Source of the DNA: Halomonas halophila
GTDB lineage: Bacteria > Pseudomonadota > Gammaproteobacteria > Pseudomonadales > Halomonadaceae
Direction of reading: 5' to 3'
Length of the DNA stretch: 64,000 bases
NCBI RefSeq assembly: GCF_030406665.1
Contig: NZ_CP129121.1
Location: 744,001 to 808,000, forward strand
Shown here: positions 52,557 through 61,289 of the stretch, one piece after another
Layout: each line of letters opens with the position of its first letter
Position numbering within the stretch: the stretch's first letter is position 1
The notes under the pieces: model-generated
What the model saw: only the letters and a program-made list of their open reading frames with translations
Told to the model about the DNA's origin: nothing
The model's database searches: none
Position numbers and translations under genes: made by a program

Positions 52557-54323
52557 TCAGGCGCCGGCCTCGACCGCCACCGCCTGGCCGCCGCGCTTGA
52601 TCGCCGCGTAGCCGAGGCCGGTGATCAGCGAGCCGATGACGATCGCCGCCAGGTACAGCAGCGCCGGCGTGATGGCGTTGGGGATCAGCAGCACGAAGAT
52701 GCCGCCGTGGGGCGCCATCAGCTTGGCGCCGAACAGCATCGACAGCGCACCGGTCACCGCGCCGCCGACCATGCTGACCGGGATCACCCGCAGCGGGTCC
52801 TTGGCGGCGAAGGGAATGGCGCCCTCGCTGATGAAGCAGAAGCCCAGCACGAAGGAGGCCTTGCCCGCCTCGCGCTCGGGCTCCGAGAACTTCGACTTGG
52901 CGACGAAGCTCGAGATGCCCATGCCGATCGCCGGCACCATGCCCGCGGCCATGATCGCCGCCATGGGGGCGTAGGTCTCGGAAGCCAGCAGGCCGACGCC
53001 GAAGGTGTAGGCGGCCTTGTTCACCGGCCCGCCCATGTCGAAGCACATCATGGCGCCCAGCAGTCCGCCCAACAGCAGGGCATTGGTGGAGCCCATGTTC
53101 TCGAGGAAGTCGGTCAGCCCGGAGAGGATCGCCGCCACCGGCTCGCCGACGATGTAGATCATCACCAGGCCGGTCACCAGGCTCGCCACCAGCGGGATGA
53201 TCAGGATCGGCTTGAGCGACTCGACGCTGGCCGGCAGCTTGACGTAGCGGGTCACCGCCTTGGCCACGTAGCCGGCGAGGAAGCCGGCCAGGATGCCGCC
53301 GATGAAGCCGGCGCCGATCTCGGAGGCCAGCATGCCGCCGATCATGCCCGGGGCGATGCCGGGGCGGTCGGCGATGGAATAGGCGATGTAGCCGGCCAGC
53401 ACCGGCACCATCAGCGCGAAGGCCGTGCCGCCGCCGATCTGCATCAGCGCCGCGGGCAGGGTGCCTTCCTCCTGGAAGGCCTCGATGCCGAACACGAACG
53501 ACAGCGCGATCAAGAGACCGCCGGCGACCACCATCGGCAGCATGAAGGACACCCCGGTCAGCAGGTGCTTGTAGACGCCCTTCTCCTTGAGGCTCTTCCT
53601 GGCCTCGCCGCCGCCTGCCGCCGGGGCGCTGCCGTCTTCCACCGCGGCCTCGGCCAGCGCCGCCTCGATGGTCGGCTTCGGCTGCTTCAGCGCGCTGCCG
53701 GTGGAGGTGCGATAGATCCGCTTGCCGGCGAAGCGGGTCGGGTCGACCTCGATGTCGCAGGCCAGGATCACCACCTCGGCGTCACGGATCTCCGCCTCGG
53801 TCAGCTGGTCCTGGGCGCCCACCGAGCCCTGGGTCTCGACGCGGATGGGATGGCCCAGCGCCTTGCCGGCCTCGGCCAGGGCTTCCGCCGCCATGAAGGT
53901 GTGCGCGACCCCGGTGGGGCAGGCGGTGACGGCGACGATGGACTGGCCGCCGGCTGTGGCAGCCGCCGCCCCGGTTCTGGAAACAGGCGTGGCATGGGTC
54001 TCGCCACCGGGCACGAAGGCCTCGGCCTCGCGCCGGGCGCGCTCGAGGAAGCCGCCCGGGTCGGGCAGCGCCTGGTCGATGGTCGCACGGAACAGCGGCT
54101 TGCCCTTGAAGCGCTGCGGGTCCGGCACGTGGTCGGCGGCGACGACGATCAGGTCGGCGGCCGCGATGGCCTCGGCGGAGACCGGCTGCACCGGCTCCAG
54201 CTCGCCGTGCATCTCCACGGTGGTCTGCCAGCCCAGCCGCTCGGCGGCCTGCTCGAGGCGCCGGGCGGCGAGGAAGGTGGTGGCCATGCCGCTGGGGCAG
54301 GCGGTGATGAGGATGGCGTTCAT
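52557..54323 (-). CDS. fruA: Fructose PTS enzyme IIB'BC (FruA)
   Basis: FruA carries fructose across the inner membrane while phosphorylating it to fructose 1-phosphate. The 588-aa protein has two IIB domains, IIB' (ITACPSGMATTFLAARRL, Cys9) and IIB (VTACPTGVAHTFMAAEAL, Cys135, the phosphorylated residue), then a IIC membrane domain (about 240-588: LLTGVSFMLPMVVAGGLLIA, MMCFDMGGPVNKAAYTFGVG, ISEGAIPFAAKDPLRVIPVS). ATG 54323 overlaps the fruK stop (ATGA) and has GGGAG upstream. Confidence 0.95.
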   Translation of the reverse strand: MNAILITACPSGMATTFLAARRLEQAAERLGWQTTVEMHGELEPVQPVSAEAIAAADLIVVAADHVPDPQRFKGKPLFRATIDQALPDPGGFLERARREAEAFVPGGETHATPVSRTGAAAATAGGQSIVAVTACPTGVAHTFMAAEALAEAGKALGHPIRVETQGSVGAQDQLTEAEIRDAEVVILACDIEVDPTRFAGKRIYRTSTGSALKQPKPTIEAALAEAAVEDGSAPAAGGGEARKSLKEKGVYKHLLTGVSFMLPMVVAGGLLIALSFVFGIEAFQEEGTLPAALMQIGGGTAFALMVPVLAGYIAYSIADRPGIAPGMIGGMLASEIGAGFIGGILAGFLAGYVAKAVTRYVKLPASVESLKPILIIPLVASLVTGLVMIYIVGEPVAAILSGLTDFLENMGSTNALLLGGLLGAMMCFDMGGPVNKAAYTFGVGLLASETYAPMAAIMAAGMVPAIGMGISSFVAKSKFSEPEREAGKASFVLGFCFISEGAIPFAAKDPLRVIPVSMVGGAVTGALSMLFGAKLMAPHGGIFVLLIPNAITPALLYLAAIVIGSLITGLGYAAIKRGGQAVAVEAGA

Positions 54324-55294
54324 GCGAGGGCTCCCCCGGCGTCGTCGCCGCCAAGGCGGTGGACGCGCGTCTGTTGTTGGAGTGACGGGAAATCGGCGGC
54401 GCGGGCGTCGCCCACGCCGACATGGCGGACCGCCTCGGCGGACAGCGCGGTGGCCAGGCGCAGTGCCGCGTCGGGCGCGTGCCCTTCGAGCACGCCGTGC
54501 AGCAGCGCGGCCAGCAGGGTGTCGCCGGCGCACACGGTGCTGGCCACGGTCATGGCCGGCGGCAGCGCCTGCCAGGCGCCGCGGCGGCTGACCCACAGCA
54601 CGCCCTCGGCGCCGGCGGAGAGCACCGCCTCCTCGATGCCGGCCGCATGCAGCCGGCGGGCGGCGTCGAGGCGAGCCGCCTCGCTGTCGAGGGGCATGCC
54701 GGCCCAGGCGGCGAGCTCCTGCTCGTTGGGCTTGACCGCGGTGGGGCCGGCGGCGATGGCGGCCTCGAGGGCCGGGCCGCTGGTATCGACCCACACCGGC
54801 AGGCCGGCGCCGCGCAGCCGCGCGATCAGCTCGGCCAGCGCCTCGGGCGTGACGCCGGGCGGCAGGCTGCCGGCGATCACCACCGCCTCGGGGCAGCGGG
54901 CGTCATCGGCGGCCAGTGCCTCGAGGCGGTCGAGCAGGGCCTGCCAGGCGGCCTCGTCGATGGTCGGCCCCGGGCCGTTGACGTCGGTGACCCGGCCGTC
55001 GGCCTCGGCCAGCTTGGCGTTGATGCGGGTCTCGCCGGGCACGCGCAGGAAGGCATCCTCGAGCCCCTCGGCCTCGAAGGCGCGCAGGAAGGGGCCGTCG
55101 TTGTCGGCGCCGAGGAAGCCCGAGACGCGGACGTCGTGGCCGAGGGCGGAAAGCACCCGGGCCACGTTGACGCCCTTGCCGGCAGCTTCCAGTTGGGTCG
55201 CGGTCGTGCGGTTGACCTCGCCGGGCGCCAGCCGCTCCAGCGACACCGAGAGGTCCAGGGCGGGATTCAGGGTCAGGGTCAGCAGGCGAGCCAT
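54320..55294 (-). CDS. fruK: 1-phosphofructokinase
   Basis: FruK phosphorylates fructose 1-phosphate to fructose 1,6-bisphosphate. The 324-aa PfkB-family kinase has LTLNPALDLSVSLERLAPGE, AAGKGVNVARVLSALGHDVR, and the anion-hole/catalytic VCAGDTLLAALLHGVLEGHA. Start ATG 55294 shares one base with the fruB stop and has GGAGG upstream. It sits in the middle of fruBKA. Confidence 0.95.
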   Translation of the reverse strand: MARLLTLTLNPALDLSVSLERLAPGEVNRTTATQLEAAGKGVNVARVLSALGHDVRVSGFLGADNDGPFLRAFEAEGLEDAFLRVPGETRINAKLAEADGRVTDVNGPGPTIDEAAWQALLDRLEALAADDARCPEAVVIAGSLPPGVTPEALAELIARLRGAGLPVWVDTSGPALEAAIAAGPTAVKPNEQELAAWAGMPLDSEAARLDAARRLHAAGIEEAVLSAGAEGVLWVSRRGAWQALPPAMTVASTVCAGDTLLAALLHGVLEGHAPDAALRLATALSAEAVRHVGVGDARAADFPSLQQQTRVHRLGGDDAGGALA

Positions 55295-58185
55295 CAGCGG
55301 GCCTCCAGGGCGTCGCGGACCGCCTCGCCGGTGGCCTGGGCCAGCGCCAGCGTGGCCTGGGCGCGGGCCTCTTCGAGGTCGAACTCGCGCAGCCGCGCCT
55401 TGACCAGCGGCACCTGGCGGGCGCTGACTGAGAGCTCGTCGACGCCGAGGCCGACCAGCACCGGCACCGCGGTGGCATCACTGGCCAGCTCGCCGCACAC
55501 CCCGACCCACTTGCCCTCGGCGTGGGCCGCGGCCACGGTCATCTCGATCAGCCTGAGCACCGACGGGTGCAGGCCGTCGGCCTGGGCCGAGAGCTCGGGA
55601 TGGTCGCGGTCGATGGCCAGGGTGTACTGGGTCAGGTCGTTGGTCCCGACCGAGAAGAAGTCGACCTCGGCGGCCAGGGTCGACGCCAGCAGGGCGCTGG
55701 AGGGCACCTCGATCATCACCCCGAGCTGGACGTCGTCGCTGCGCTCGCCGGCGGGGATCTCCTCGAACAGCCGGTCGAGGATGGCGCGGGCGGCGCGGAA
55801 CTCGGCCACGTCCTTGACCATCGGCAGCATGATGCGCAGCGGCCGGGCGTCGCGTTTCGGCTCGGCCGAGGGCGCGGCGGCCATCAGCAGTGCCTTGAGC
55901 TGGGTCTCGAGCACCTCGGGTTTGGTCAACGCCAGGCGAATGCCGCGCAGGCCGAGGAAGGGGTTGCTCTCCTGGGGCACCGGCCAGTAGGGCAGCGGCT
56001 TGTCGCCGCCCACGTCCAGGGTGCGGGCCACCAGCGGGCGGCCGTCGAGGGCGTCGAGAGCCTCGCGGTATTCGCCGATCTGGGTCTCCAGGCCGGGCAT
56101 CTCGGCGTGGGCCATGAACACGAACTCGGTGCGCAGCAGGCCGACGCCCTCGGCGCCGCGCTCCACGGCATCGGCGGCGTGGGCGGTGTTGCCGAGGTTC
56201 GAGGCCACCTCGACGCGATGGCCGTCGCGGGTCCGGGCCGGCTCGAAGCGGGCCTCCCAGGCCTCGGCCTCGCGGCGGCGGCGCTCGGCCAGGCGCTGTT
56301 CGGCGGCCTGGCGGCGCTCGGCGGCGGGGGCCGGGGTCACGCGGCCGCGTTCGCCGTCGAGGATCAGCTCGGTGCCGCTGGCAAGCGTCAGGATGCGCTC
56401 GCCGGCGCCGACCACGGCGGGGATGCCCAGCGCCCGGGCCAGGATGGCGCTGTGGGCGGTGGCGCCGCCGCGGGCGGTCAGCAGGCCGCGCACGCGGCTG
56501 GTGTCGAGGCGAGCCACGTCGGACGGGCCGATGTCGTCGGTGACCAGGATGTAGGGATGATCCGGCGGCTCGGGCATCTCGACCCGGCACAGGATGCCCA
56601 GCACGCGGCGGCCCACGTCGCGCAGGTCGGCGGCGCGTTCGGCGAGCAGCTTGTCGGCCAGGCGCTCCTGGGCCTGGGCGGCGGTGTCGATGGCCTCCCA
56701 CCAGGCGGCCTCGGCGGAGGCGCCCTCGTCGATGCCCTCGCGGGCGGCCTGGTGGAGCTCGGGATCGCCGAGCATCTCCTCGTGCATCGACAGGATCTGC
56801 GACACCTCGCCGCCGCGGGCGTGCTGGATCAGCGCCTCGAGCTGCTCGCCGCCCTCGCGGATGGCGTCGTCGAGCCGACGGCGCTCGGCGGCGGGGTCGG
56901 CGGCGCGGGCCGGGTAGTCGAAGCTCGGTGTGGTCAGCACGAAGGCCGGGGCGATGGCCAGGCCCGGCGAGGCGGCCACCGCGGGGTGGGCGACGTCGTC
57001 GGCCAGCGGCTCCAGCGCCGGGGCATCCTCGGGCTCTGTCGCCACCGGCTCGCGATAGGCGTCGAAGGGCTCGACGTGTTCGCCGAGGCCGTCTTCCACG
57101 GCCCGGCAGACGGCGTCCAGCGCGGCCTCGGCGCCGTCGCCCTCGGCGGTGAAGATCAGCTGCTGGCCGCGGCGGGCGCCGAGGTTGATGACCTTGGTCA
57201 GGCTGGCGGCCGAGACGGCCTCGCTGCCGCCCTCGGCCAGGCGCACGCGCACCGCGATGCCCTGGGCGCGGGCGACCTGGATCAGCTGCTTGGCCGGGCG
57301 GGCGTGCAGGCCGTGGGCGTTGAGCACCGTGACCAGGCGCTGGCGGGCGGCGGCGGATTCGCCGGCCAGCCGCGCCAGCAGGGCGTCGGCGTCGAGGCGG
57401 TGCAGGGTCTCGGGGGCGTCGCTGTCGAGCAGCGCCAGGATGCGCTCGAGCAGGCCGCGGTGGGCCTGGCCCTGGGCCGCGAGGCAGAACACGCCCTGTA
57501 CCGGGGCGCCGTCGGCCTGCAGCGGCTCGGCCGGGGTGGCCAGCGCCAGCGCCGGCACGCCGACGCCGCGGTCGCTGGTCACCAGCCACAGGCCGCGGCC
57601 CAGGGCGCGCGGGGCGGTCTCGGCCACGGCGGCGACGAAGGCGGCGTCGACGCACTCGGCCTGCCGCAGGCGGGCGGCGCCGGCCAGCGCCAGCTCGCCA
57701 TGGTCGCGGGCGGGGAAGCCCAGGCACAGGGTCTCGGCGTCCAGCCGGGCCTCGACCACCGCCTTCGACAGTAGCTCGGCGATCTCGGCGGCGCGCTCGG
57801 CGCCGGCCAGGCGTTCGGCGATGCCGTCCTGATCCAGCACGTGGGTCAGCTGGCGCAGGATGTCGAGGTGCTCGTCGCTCTGGGCGGCGATGGTCACCAG
57901 CACGTGGACGCGCTGGCCGTCGTGCCACTCGATGCCCTCGGGGAACTGCAGCACGCGCACGCCGGTGGCGCGCACGTGCTCGCGGCTCTCCGGGGTGCCG
58001 TGGGGAATGGCGATGGCGTTGCCGAGGAAGGTCGAGGACTGGGCCTCCCGGGCATGGAGGCCGTCGCGATACTCGGGGGCGACCAGGCCGGCGGCGTGCA
58101 GCGATTCGGCGGCCTGATCCAGCGCGTCGCGCCAGTGCTCGGCGCGACAGCCGAGCAGGACGTCATCCTGGCGTAGGGTCAACAT
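55294..58185 (-). CDS. fruB: Fructose PTS multiphosphoryl transfer protein (IIA-HPr-EI)
   Basis: This 963-aa cytoplasmic protein passes phosphate from PEP to FruA. IIA occupies about 1-145 with His62 in AIAIPHGTPESREHVRATG. An HPr domain (about 285-370) has the phospho-His in LNAHGLHARPAKQLIQVARA. Enzyme I fills the rest, with its phospho-His in RGGATAHSAILARALGIPAV and the PEP site in IMLPMVKDVAEFRAAR. The length agrees with pseudomonad FruB (about 950 aa). Start ATG 58185 has GGAG seven bases upstream; a reading from 58320 crosses the operators and is rejected. Confidence 0.95.
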   Translation of the reverse strand: MLTLRQDDVLLGCRAEHWRDALDQAAESLHAAGLVAPEYRDGLHAREAQSSTFLGNAIAIPHGTPESREHVRATGVRVLQFPEGIEWHDGQRVHVLVTIAAQSDEHLDILRQLTHVLDQDGIAERLAGAERAAEIAELLSKAVVEARLDAETLCLGFPARDHGELALAGAARLRQAECVDAAFVAAVAETAPRALGRGLWLVTSDRGVGVPALALATPAEPLQADGAPVQGVFCLAAQGQAHRGLLERILALLDSDAPETLHRLDADALLARLAGESAAARQRLVTVLNAHGLHARPAKQLIQVARAQGIAVRVRLAEGGSEAVSAASLTKVINLGARRGQQLIFTAEGDGAEAALDAVCRAVEDGLGEHVEPFDAYREPVATEPEDAPALEPLADDVAHPAVAASPGLAIAPAFVLTTPSFDYPARAADPAAERRRLDDAIREGGEQLEALIQHARGGEVSQILSMHEEMLGDPELHQAAREGIDEGASAEAAWWEAIDTAAQAQERLADKLLAERAADLRDVGRRVLGILCRVEMPEPPDHPYILVTDDIGPSDVARLDTSRVRGLLTARGGATAHSAILARALGIPAVVGAGERILTLASGTELILDGERGRVTPAPAAERRQAAEQRLAERRRREAEAWEARFEPARTRDGHRVEVASNLGNTAHAADAVERGAEGVGLLRTEFVFMAHAEMPGLETQIGEYREALDALDGRPLVARTLDVGGDKPLPYWPVPQESNPFLGLRGIRLALTKPEVLETQLKALLMAAAPSAEPKRDARPLRIMLPMVKDVAEFRAARAILDRLFEEIPAGERSDDVQLGVMIEVPSSALLASTLAAEVDFFSVGTNDLTQYTLAIDRDHPELSAQADGLHPSVLRLIEMTVAAAHAEGKWVGVCGELASDATAVPVLVGLGVDELSVSARQVPLVKARLREFDLEEARAQATLALAQATGEAVRDALEAR

Positions 58186-58262
58186 CGATGTCTCCGGTTC
58201 GTCGGGAGCGACGCCGGGCCATTCCATGGTTCCCGGGGCGTTGCGGTGGCTTGTGCGGGCAA

Positions 58263-58309
58263 GGTGAATCGTGTCACCTTCGATGACACGAATGCTGGAA
58301 CGCTTCATC
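58263..58309. promoter_or_regulatory. Two Cra/FruR operators between fruB and fruR
   Basis: GGTGAATCGTGTCACC (58263-58278) and GCTGGAACGCTTCATC (58294-58309) both fit the Cra/FruR operator pattern GCTGAAWCGNTTCAGC with two to four differences. Their centres are 31 bp apart, about three helical turns. They lie 78-124 nt upstream of fruB, where a fructose 1-phosphate-sensitive repressor would act. Confidence 0.7.
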
Positions 58310-58401
58310 CGGCTTGGCAAGTCCAGATGTCTACGACTTTGGCAGGGGATGGTGGCGCGGCACTCCCGCGTAGAATGCCTCGTCCAGTCTAGGGGGAATC
58401 C

Positions 58402-59409
58402 ATGACGCTCGCGGAAATCGCTCGTCTGGCCGGCGTGTCACGCACCACGGCCAGCTATGTCATCAACGGCCAGGCCGAGAAACGGCGCATCAGCCAGGAC
58501 ACCGTCGACCGGGTGATGGCGGTGGTCGAACACCATCGCTATCGGGTCGATCCCCAGGCGGCCGCGCTGCGCCGCGGCTCCAGCCGCACCCTGGGGCTGA
58601 TCGTGCCGGACCTGGAGAACGTGACCTACGCGCGGCTGGCCAAGCGCCTGGAGCGCGGCGCCCGGGAGGCGGGCTACCAGCTGCTGATCGCCGGCTCCGA
58701 CGACCGGCCGGAGGTCGAGCGCGACCTGGCGCTGGCGCTGCGCGCGCGGCGCTGCGAGGTGCTGATCACCGCCAGTAGCCTGCCGATGGACGATCCCTTC
58801 TACGCCGAGCTGCAGGCCGAGGGGCTGCCGGTGGTGGCCGTCGACCGCGGCTTCGATGCCGAGCGCTTCGCCAGCGTGGTCAGCAACGACGCCGAGGCCG
58901 CCGAGCGGCTCGCCGCCTCGGTGCTGTCGCCCGAGACGTCGCGGGCGGTGTGGCTGGATGCGGTGCCCTGGCTGTCGATCACCCGGGAGCGGCGTGGCGG
59001 CTTCCAGCGGGCCCTGGCGGGCCGCGAGGCGGCGGCCCTCATCCTCTCCGGCGAGCGCTACGACCGCGCCGAGGGTGCCCGGCTGATGCGCCGGGTCATC
59101 GACGAGCACGGCCTGCCGGAGGCGCTGGTCACGGCCTCCTATTCGCTGTTCGACGGCGTGCTCGACACCCTGCTCGAGGCCGGCGGGTTGCCGGACTCGC
59201 TGCGCCTGGCGACCTTCGGCGACAGCCGGCTGCTGGAGTTCCTGCCGGTGGCAGTCAACTCCGCCGAGCAGGACCACGACCGCATGGCCGAGGCGACGCT
59301 GGAGAGCGCGCTGGCGGCCGCCCGAGGCGAGGGGGCCCCGGGCCGGCGGGCGGTGCCGCGGCGGATGCGCTGGCGCGCGGGAGAAGCGGGGGAGAGCGCC
59401 GCCTCCTGA
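58402..59409 (+). CDS. fruR: LacI-family fructose repressor FruR/Cra
   Basis: FruR represses fruBKA and is released by fructose 1-phosphate. The 335-aa protein has the LacI HTH (TLAEIARLAGVSRTTASYVI) and hinge (VDPQAAALRRGSSRTLGLIV), then a periplasmic-binding-protein-like sensor. NGQAEKRRISQDTVDRVMAV is the Cra-specific helix region. ATG 58402 has GGGGGA upstream. It is divergent from fruB, and its stop codon sits in the loop of a hairpin. Confidence 0.93.
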   Translation: MTLAEIARLAGVSRTTASYVINGQAEKRRISQDTVDRVMAVVEHHRYRVDPQAAALRRGSSRTLGLIVPDLENVTYARLAKRLERGAREAGYQLLIAGSDDRPEVERDLALALRARRCEVLITASSLPMDDPFYAELQAEGLPVVAVDRGFDAERFASVVSNDAEAAERLAASVLSPETSRAVWLDAVPWLSITRERRGGFQRALAGREAAALILSGERYDRAEGARLMRRVIDEHGLPEALVTASYSLFDGVLDTLLEAGGLPDSLRLATFGDSRLLEFLPVAVNSAEQDHDRMAEATLESALAAARGEGAPGRRAVPRRMRWRAGEAGESAAS

Positions 59410-59419
59410 GGAGGCGGCG
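59397..59419. terminator. Hairpin with the fruR stop codon as its loop
   Basis: A perfect 10-bp stem (59397-59406 with 59410-59419) is closed by TGA, which is the fruR stop codon (59407-59409). It lies between convergent fruR and the fructokinase gene (16-nt gap) and has no T-run. Confidence 0.6.
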
Positions 59420-59425
59420 ACGCGA

Positions 59426-60382
59426 TCAGGCCGAGGCGAGGTCGTCCCGGGTCGGCAGGGCGACGTAGCTGCCCGGGCGGGTCACGGCGTGGGCGCCGCA
59501 GCGGCAGGCGAAGGCCAGGGCGTCTTCCAGGCGCTCGGCGTCCTGGTGCCAGCCCTCGGCGAAGCCCTGCTCGGACAAGGCGGCCAGCAGCCCGCCGATA
59601 AAGGCGTCTCCTCCCGCCGTCGTGTCGACGGGATTGACCTTCGGCGGGGCGACCGCCAGCGACAGTCCGGCGCCCAGGGCGCGCACGTCGCCGCCGCCGT
59701 CGGTGATCACCGCCAGCTTGACGCCGGCCGCCAGGCGCTCGGCCAGCCAGTCGTCCTCGGGATGATCGCCGCGCAGGTCGTCGACTTCCTCGCGGGACAG
59801 CTTGAGCAGGTCGGCGCTGTCGAGCAGCCGGGTGACCAGGGCGCTGTCGGCAAGCCCCTCGGCCCAGAGATTGTGGCGCAGGTTGGCGTCGACGCTGACC
59901 AGGCAGCCGGCCCGGGCCGCCATCTCGGCCATCGCCAGGGTGGTCTCGGCGATCTCCGGGTCGGTCAGGCTGTTGCTGCACAGGTGCAGGATCGCCGGTT
60001 CGGCGAACACCCCGGCCGGCAGGTGCTCCAGGCGATAGAGCAGGTCGGCGGCGGGCGGTCGGTAGAAGTCGAAGGTGCGCTCGCCCTCGGCGTCGCGGGA
60101 GACGAAGGCCAGCGCGGTGCGTGCCTCGCGGGTGCGCGTCACGCCGGAGACATCGACGCCCTGGGCCGAGAGCTCGGCGGCCAGGAAGTCGCCGAAGTGG
60201 TCCTCGCCGAGCATGCCGAGGAAGCGGCTGGGCACGCCGAGGCGTGCGCAGGCCACGGCGACGTTGGCCGGAGCGCCGCCGGCATAGGGCGTGAAGGTCT
60301 CAGGCGTGCGGTCGTCGGCGTCGCCCAGGCGGCTGGAGAGCATGTCGACGAGGGCTTCACCGAAGGCGATAACGGGCAGCAT
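59426..60382 (-). CDS. PfkB-family fructokinase-like sugar kinase
   Basis: This 318-aa kinase has AFGEALVDMLSSR at the N-terminus, YAGGAPANVAVACARLGVPS (substrate) and the catalytic VDTTAGGDAFIGGLLAAL. The wording is that of fructokinases. It is last in an edd-glk-mutarotase-AKR-kinase operon, 31 nt after the AKR gene, so it likely phosphorylates fructose set free in the cell (for example from sucrose), giving a second route beside the PTS. Confidence 0.87.
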   Translation of the reverse strand: MLPVIAFGEALVDMLSSRLGDADDRTPETFTPYAGGAPANVAVACARLGVPSRFLGMLGEDHFGDFLAAELSAQGVDVSGVTRTREARTALAFVSRDAEGERTFDFYRPPAADLLYRLEHLPAGVFAEPAILHLCSNSLTDPEIAETTLAMAEMAARAGCLVSVDANLRHNLWAEGLADSALVTRLLDSADLLKLSREEVDDLRGDHPEDDWLAERLAAGVKLAVITDGGGDVRALGAGLSLAVAPPKVNPVDTTAGGDAFIGGLLAALSEQGFAEGWHQDAERLEDALAFACRCGAHAVTRPGSYVALPTRDDLASA

Positions 60383-60413
60383 GGTAAGGATCCTTGTGAT
60401 GAAGGGGGCGGGC

Positions 60414-61289
60414 TCAGGCCACCTCGTGGCCGCGGGCGGCCTCGAGCAGCGCGAACCAGGTCGGACGCGACAGCTCGAGCGAGGCGTCCCGGTACAGCGT
60501 CTCGATGCGCTCGGGCTTGAGGCTGCCGATCACCGGCAGTGGCCGCCCGGGCAGGGCGCGCAGCCAGGCCAGGGCCAGTCCGGCGGGGCTGACGCCGTGG
60601 GCCTCGGCCTGGGAACGCAGCAGCGCGGCCGCCGGGCCGTCCAGCGCCCGTCCGCCGCCCAGCGGCGACCAGGCCATGGGGGCCTGGCCGTCGCCGATCA
60701 CGGCATCGTAGAGGCCGTTGAACAGCGGCGCGCTATGGTCGAGCGACAGCTGCAGCTGGTGGGCCGACAGGCGACCGTGCATGCCGGCCTGCAGCCGGCG
60801 CCAGGCCTCCGGCAGGAAGTTGGAGACGCCGGCGGCGCCGATCTTGCCGGCCGCGATGGCGTCGTCCAGGGCGCGACCGGTGGCCTCGGCGTCCATCAGC
60901 GGGTCGGGGCGATGCAGCAGGAAGTGGTCCAGCCGCTCCACGCCCAGCCGCTCGAGGGAGGCGTCGATGGCCCGGGTCACGTAGGCCGGCGAGCTGTCGT
61001 AGTGCTTGACGGCGAACGTCGAGCCGTCGCGCTCGGGCGTGACGATATCGGTCTTGGTCACCACCCGCACTTGGCGGGTGAGCCCGGGGCGGGCGCGCAG
61101 CGCGTCGCCGAACAGGCGCTCGCCGGCGCGGTCGCCGTAGATGTCGGCATGGTCGAACCAGGTCAGGCCCTGATCGAGGCGCGCCTCGATCCAGTCGGCC
61201 AGTTGTTCGGCGGCGTGCAGCTCCGGCGCCTGGTGCAGGTTCATCATGCCCAGGGCGAAGGGTGCCTCGAAGGTCGCGGCGTGGCTCAT
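60414..61289 (-). CDS. Aldo/keto reductase (YdhF-like)
   Basis: This 291-aa TIM-barrel oxidoreductase shows the AKR tetrad context: Asp/Tyr in GLTWFDHADIYGDRAGERLF, Lys in VRVVTKTDIVTPE and His in HFLLHRPDPLMDAE. VIGSLKPERIETLYRDASLE is the NADPH-binding end. The ATG at 61289 overlaps the mutarotase stop (ATGA). The substrate is unknown; the operon suggests a sugar or sugar-derived aldehyde. Confidence 0.85.
   Translation of the reverse strand: MSHAATFEAPFALGMMNLHQAPELHAAEQLADWIEARLDQGLTWFDHADIYGDRAGERLFGDALRARPGLTRQVRVVTKTDIVTPERDGSTFAVKHYDSSPAYVTRAIDASLERLGVERLDHFLLHRPDPLMDAEATGRALDDAIAAGKIGAAGVSNFLPEAWRRLQAGMHGRLSAHQLQLSLDHSAPLFNGLYDAVIGDGQAPMAWSPLGGGRALDGPAAALLRSQAEAHGVSPAGLALAWLRALPGRPLPVIGSLKPERIETLYRDASLELSRPTWFALLEAARGHEVA

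Noticed and set aside
52707..55403. An 898-residue plus-strand open frame opposite fruA and fruK
   Set aside because: It is the complement of two clear PTS genes with intact motifs; its composition is that of a shadow frame.
55522..57774. A 750-residue plus-strand open frame opposite fruB
   Set aside because: It is fully antisense to the IIA-HPr-EI gene, whose catalytic histidines are all present.
58186..58320. An extended fruB reading that starts at 58320
   Set aside because: It crosses both Cra-like operators and lacks a ribosome site; the IIA domain begins naturally at 58185.
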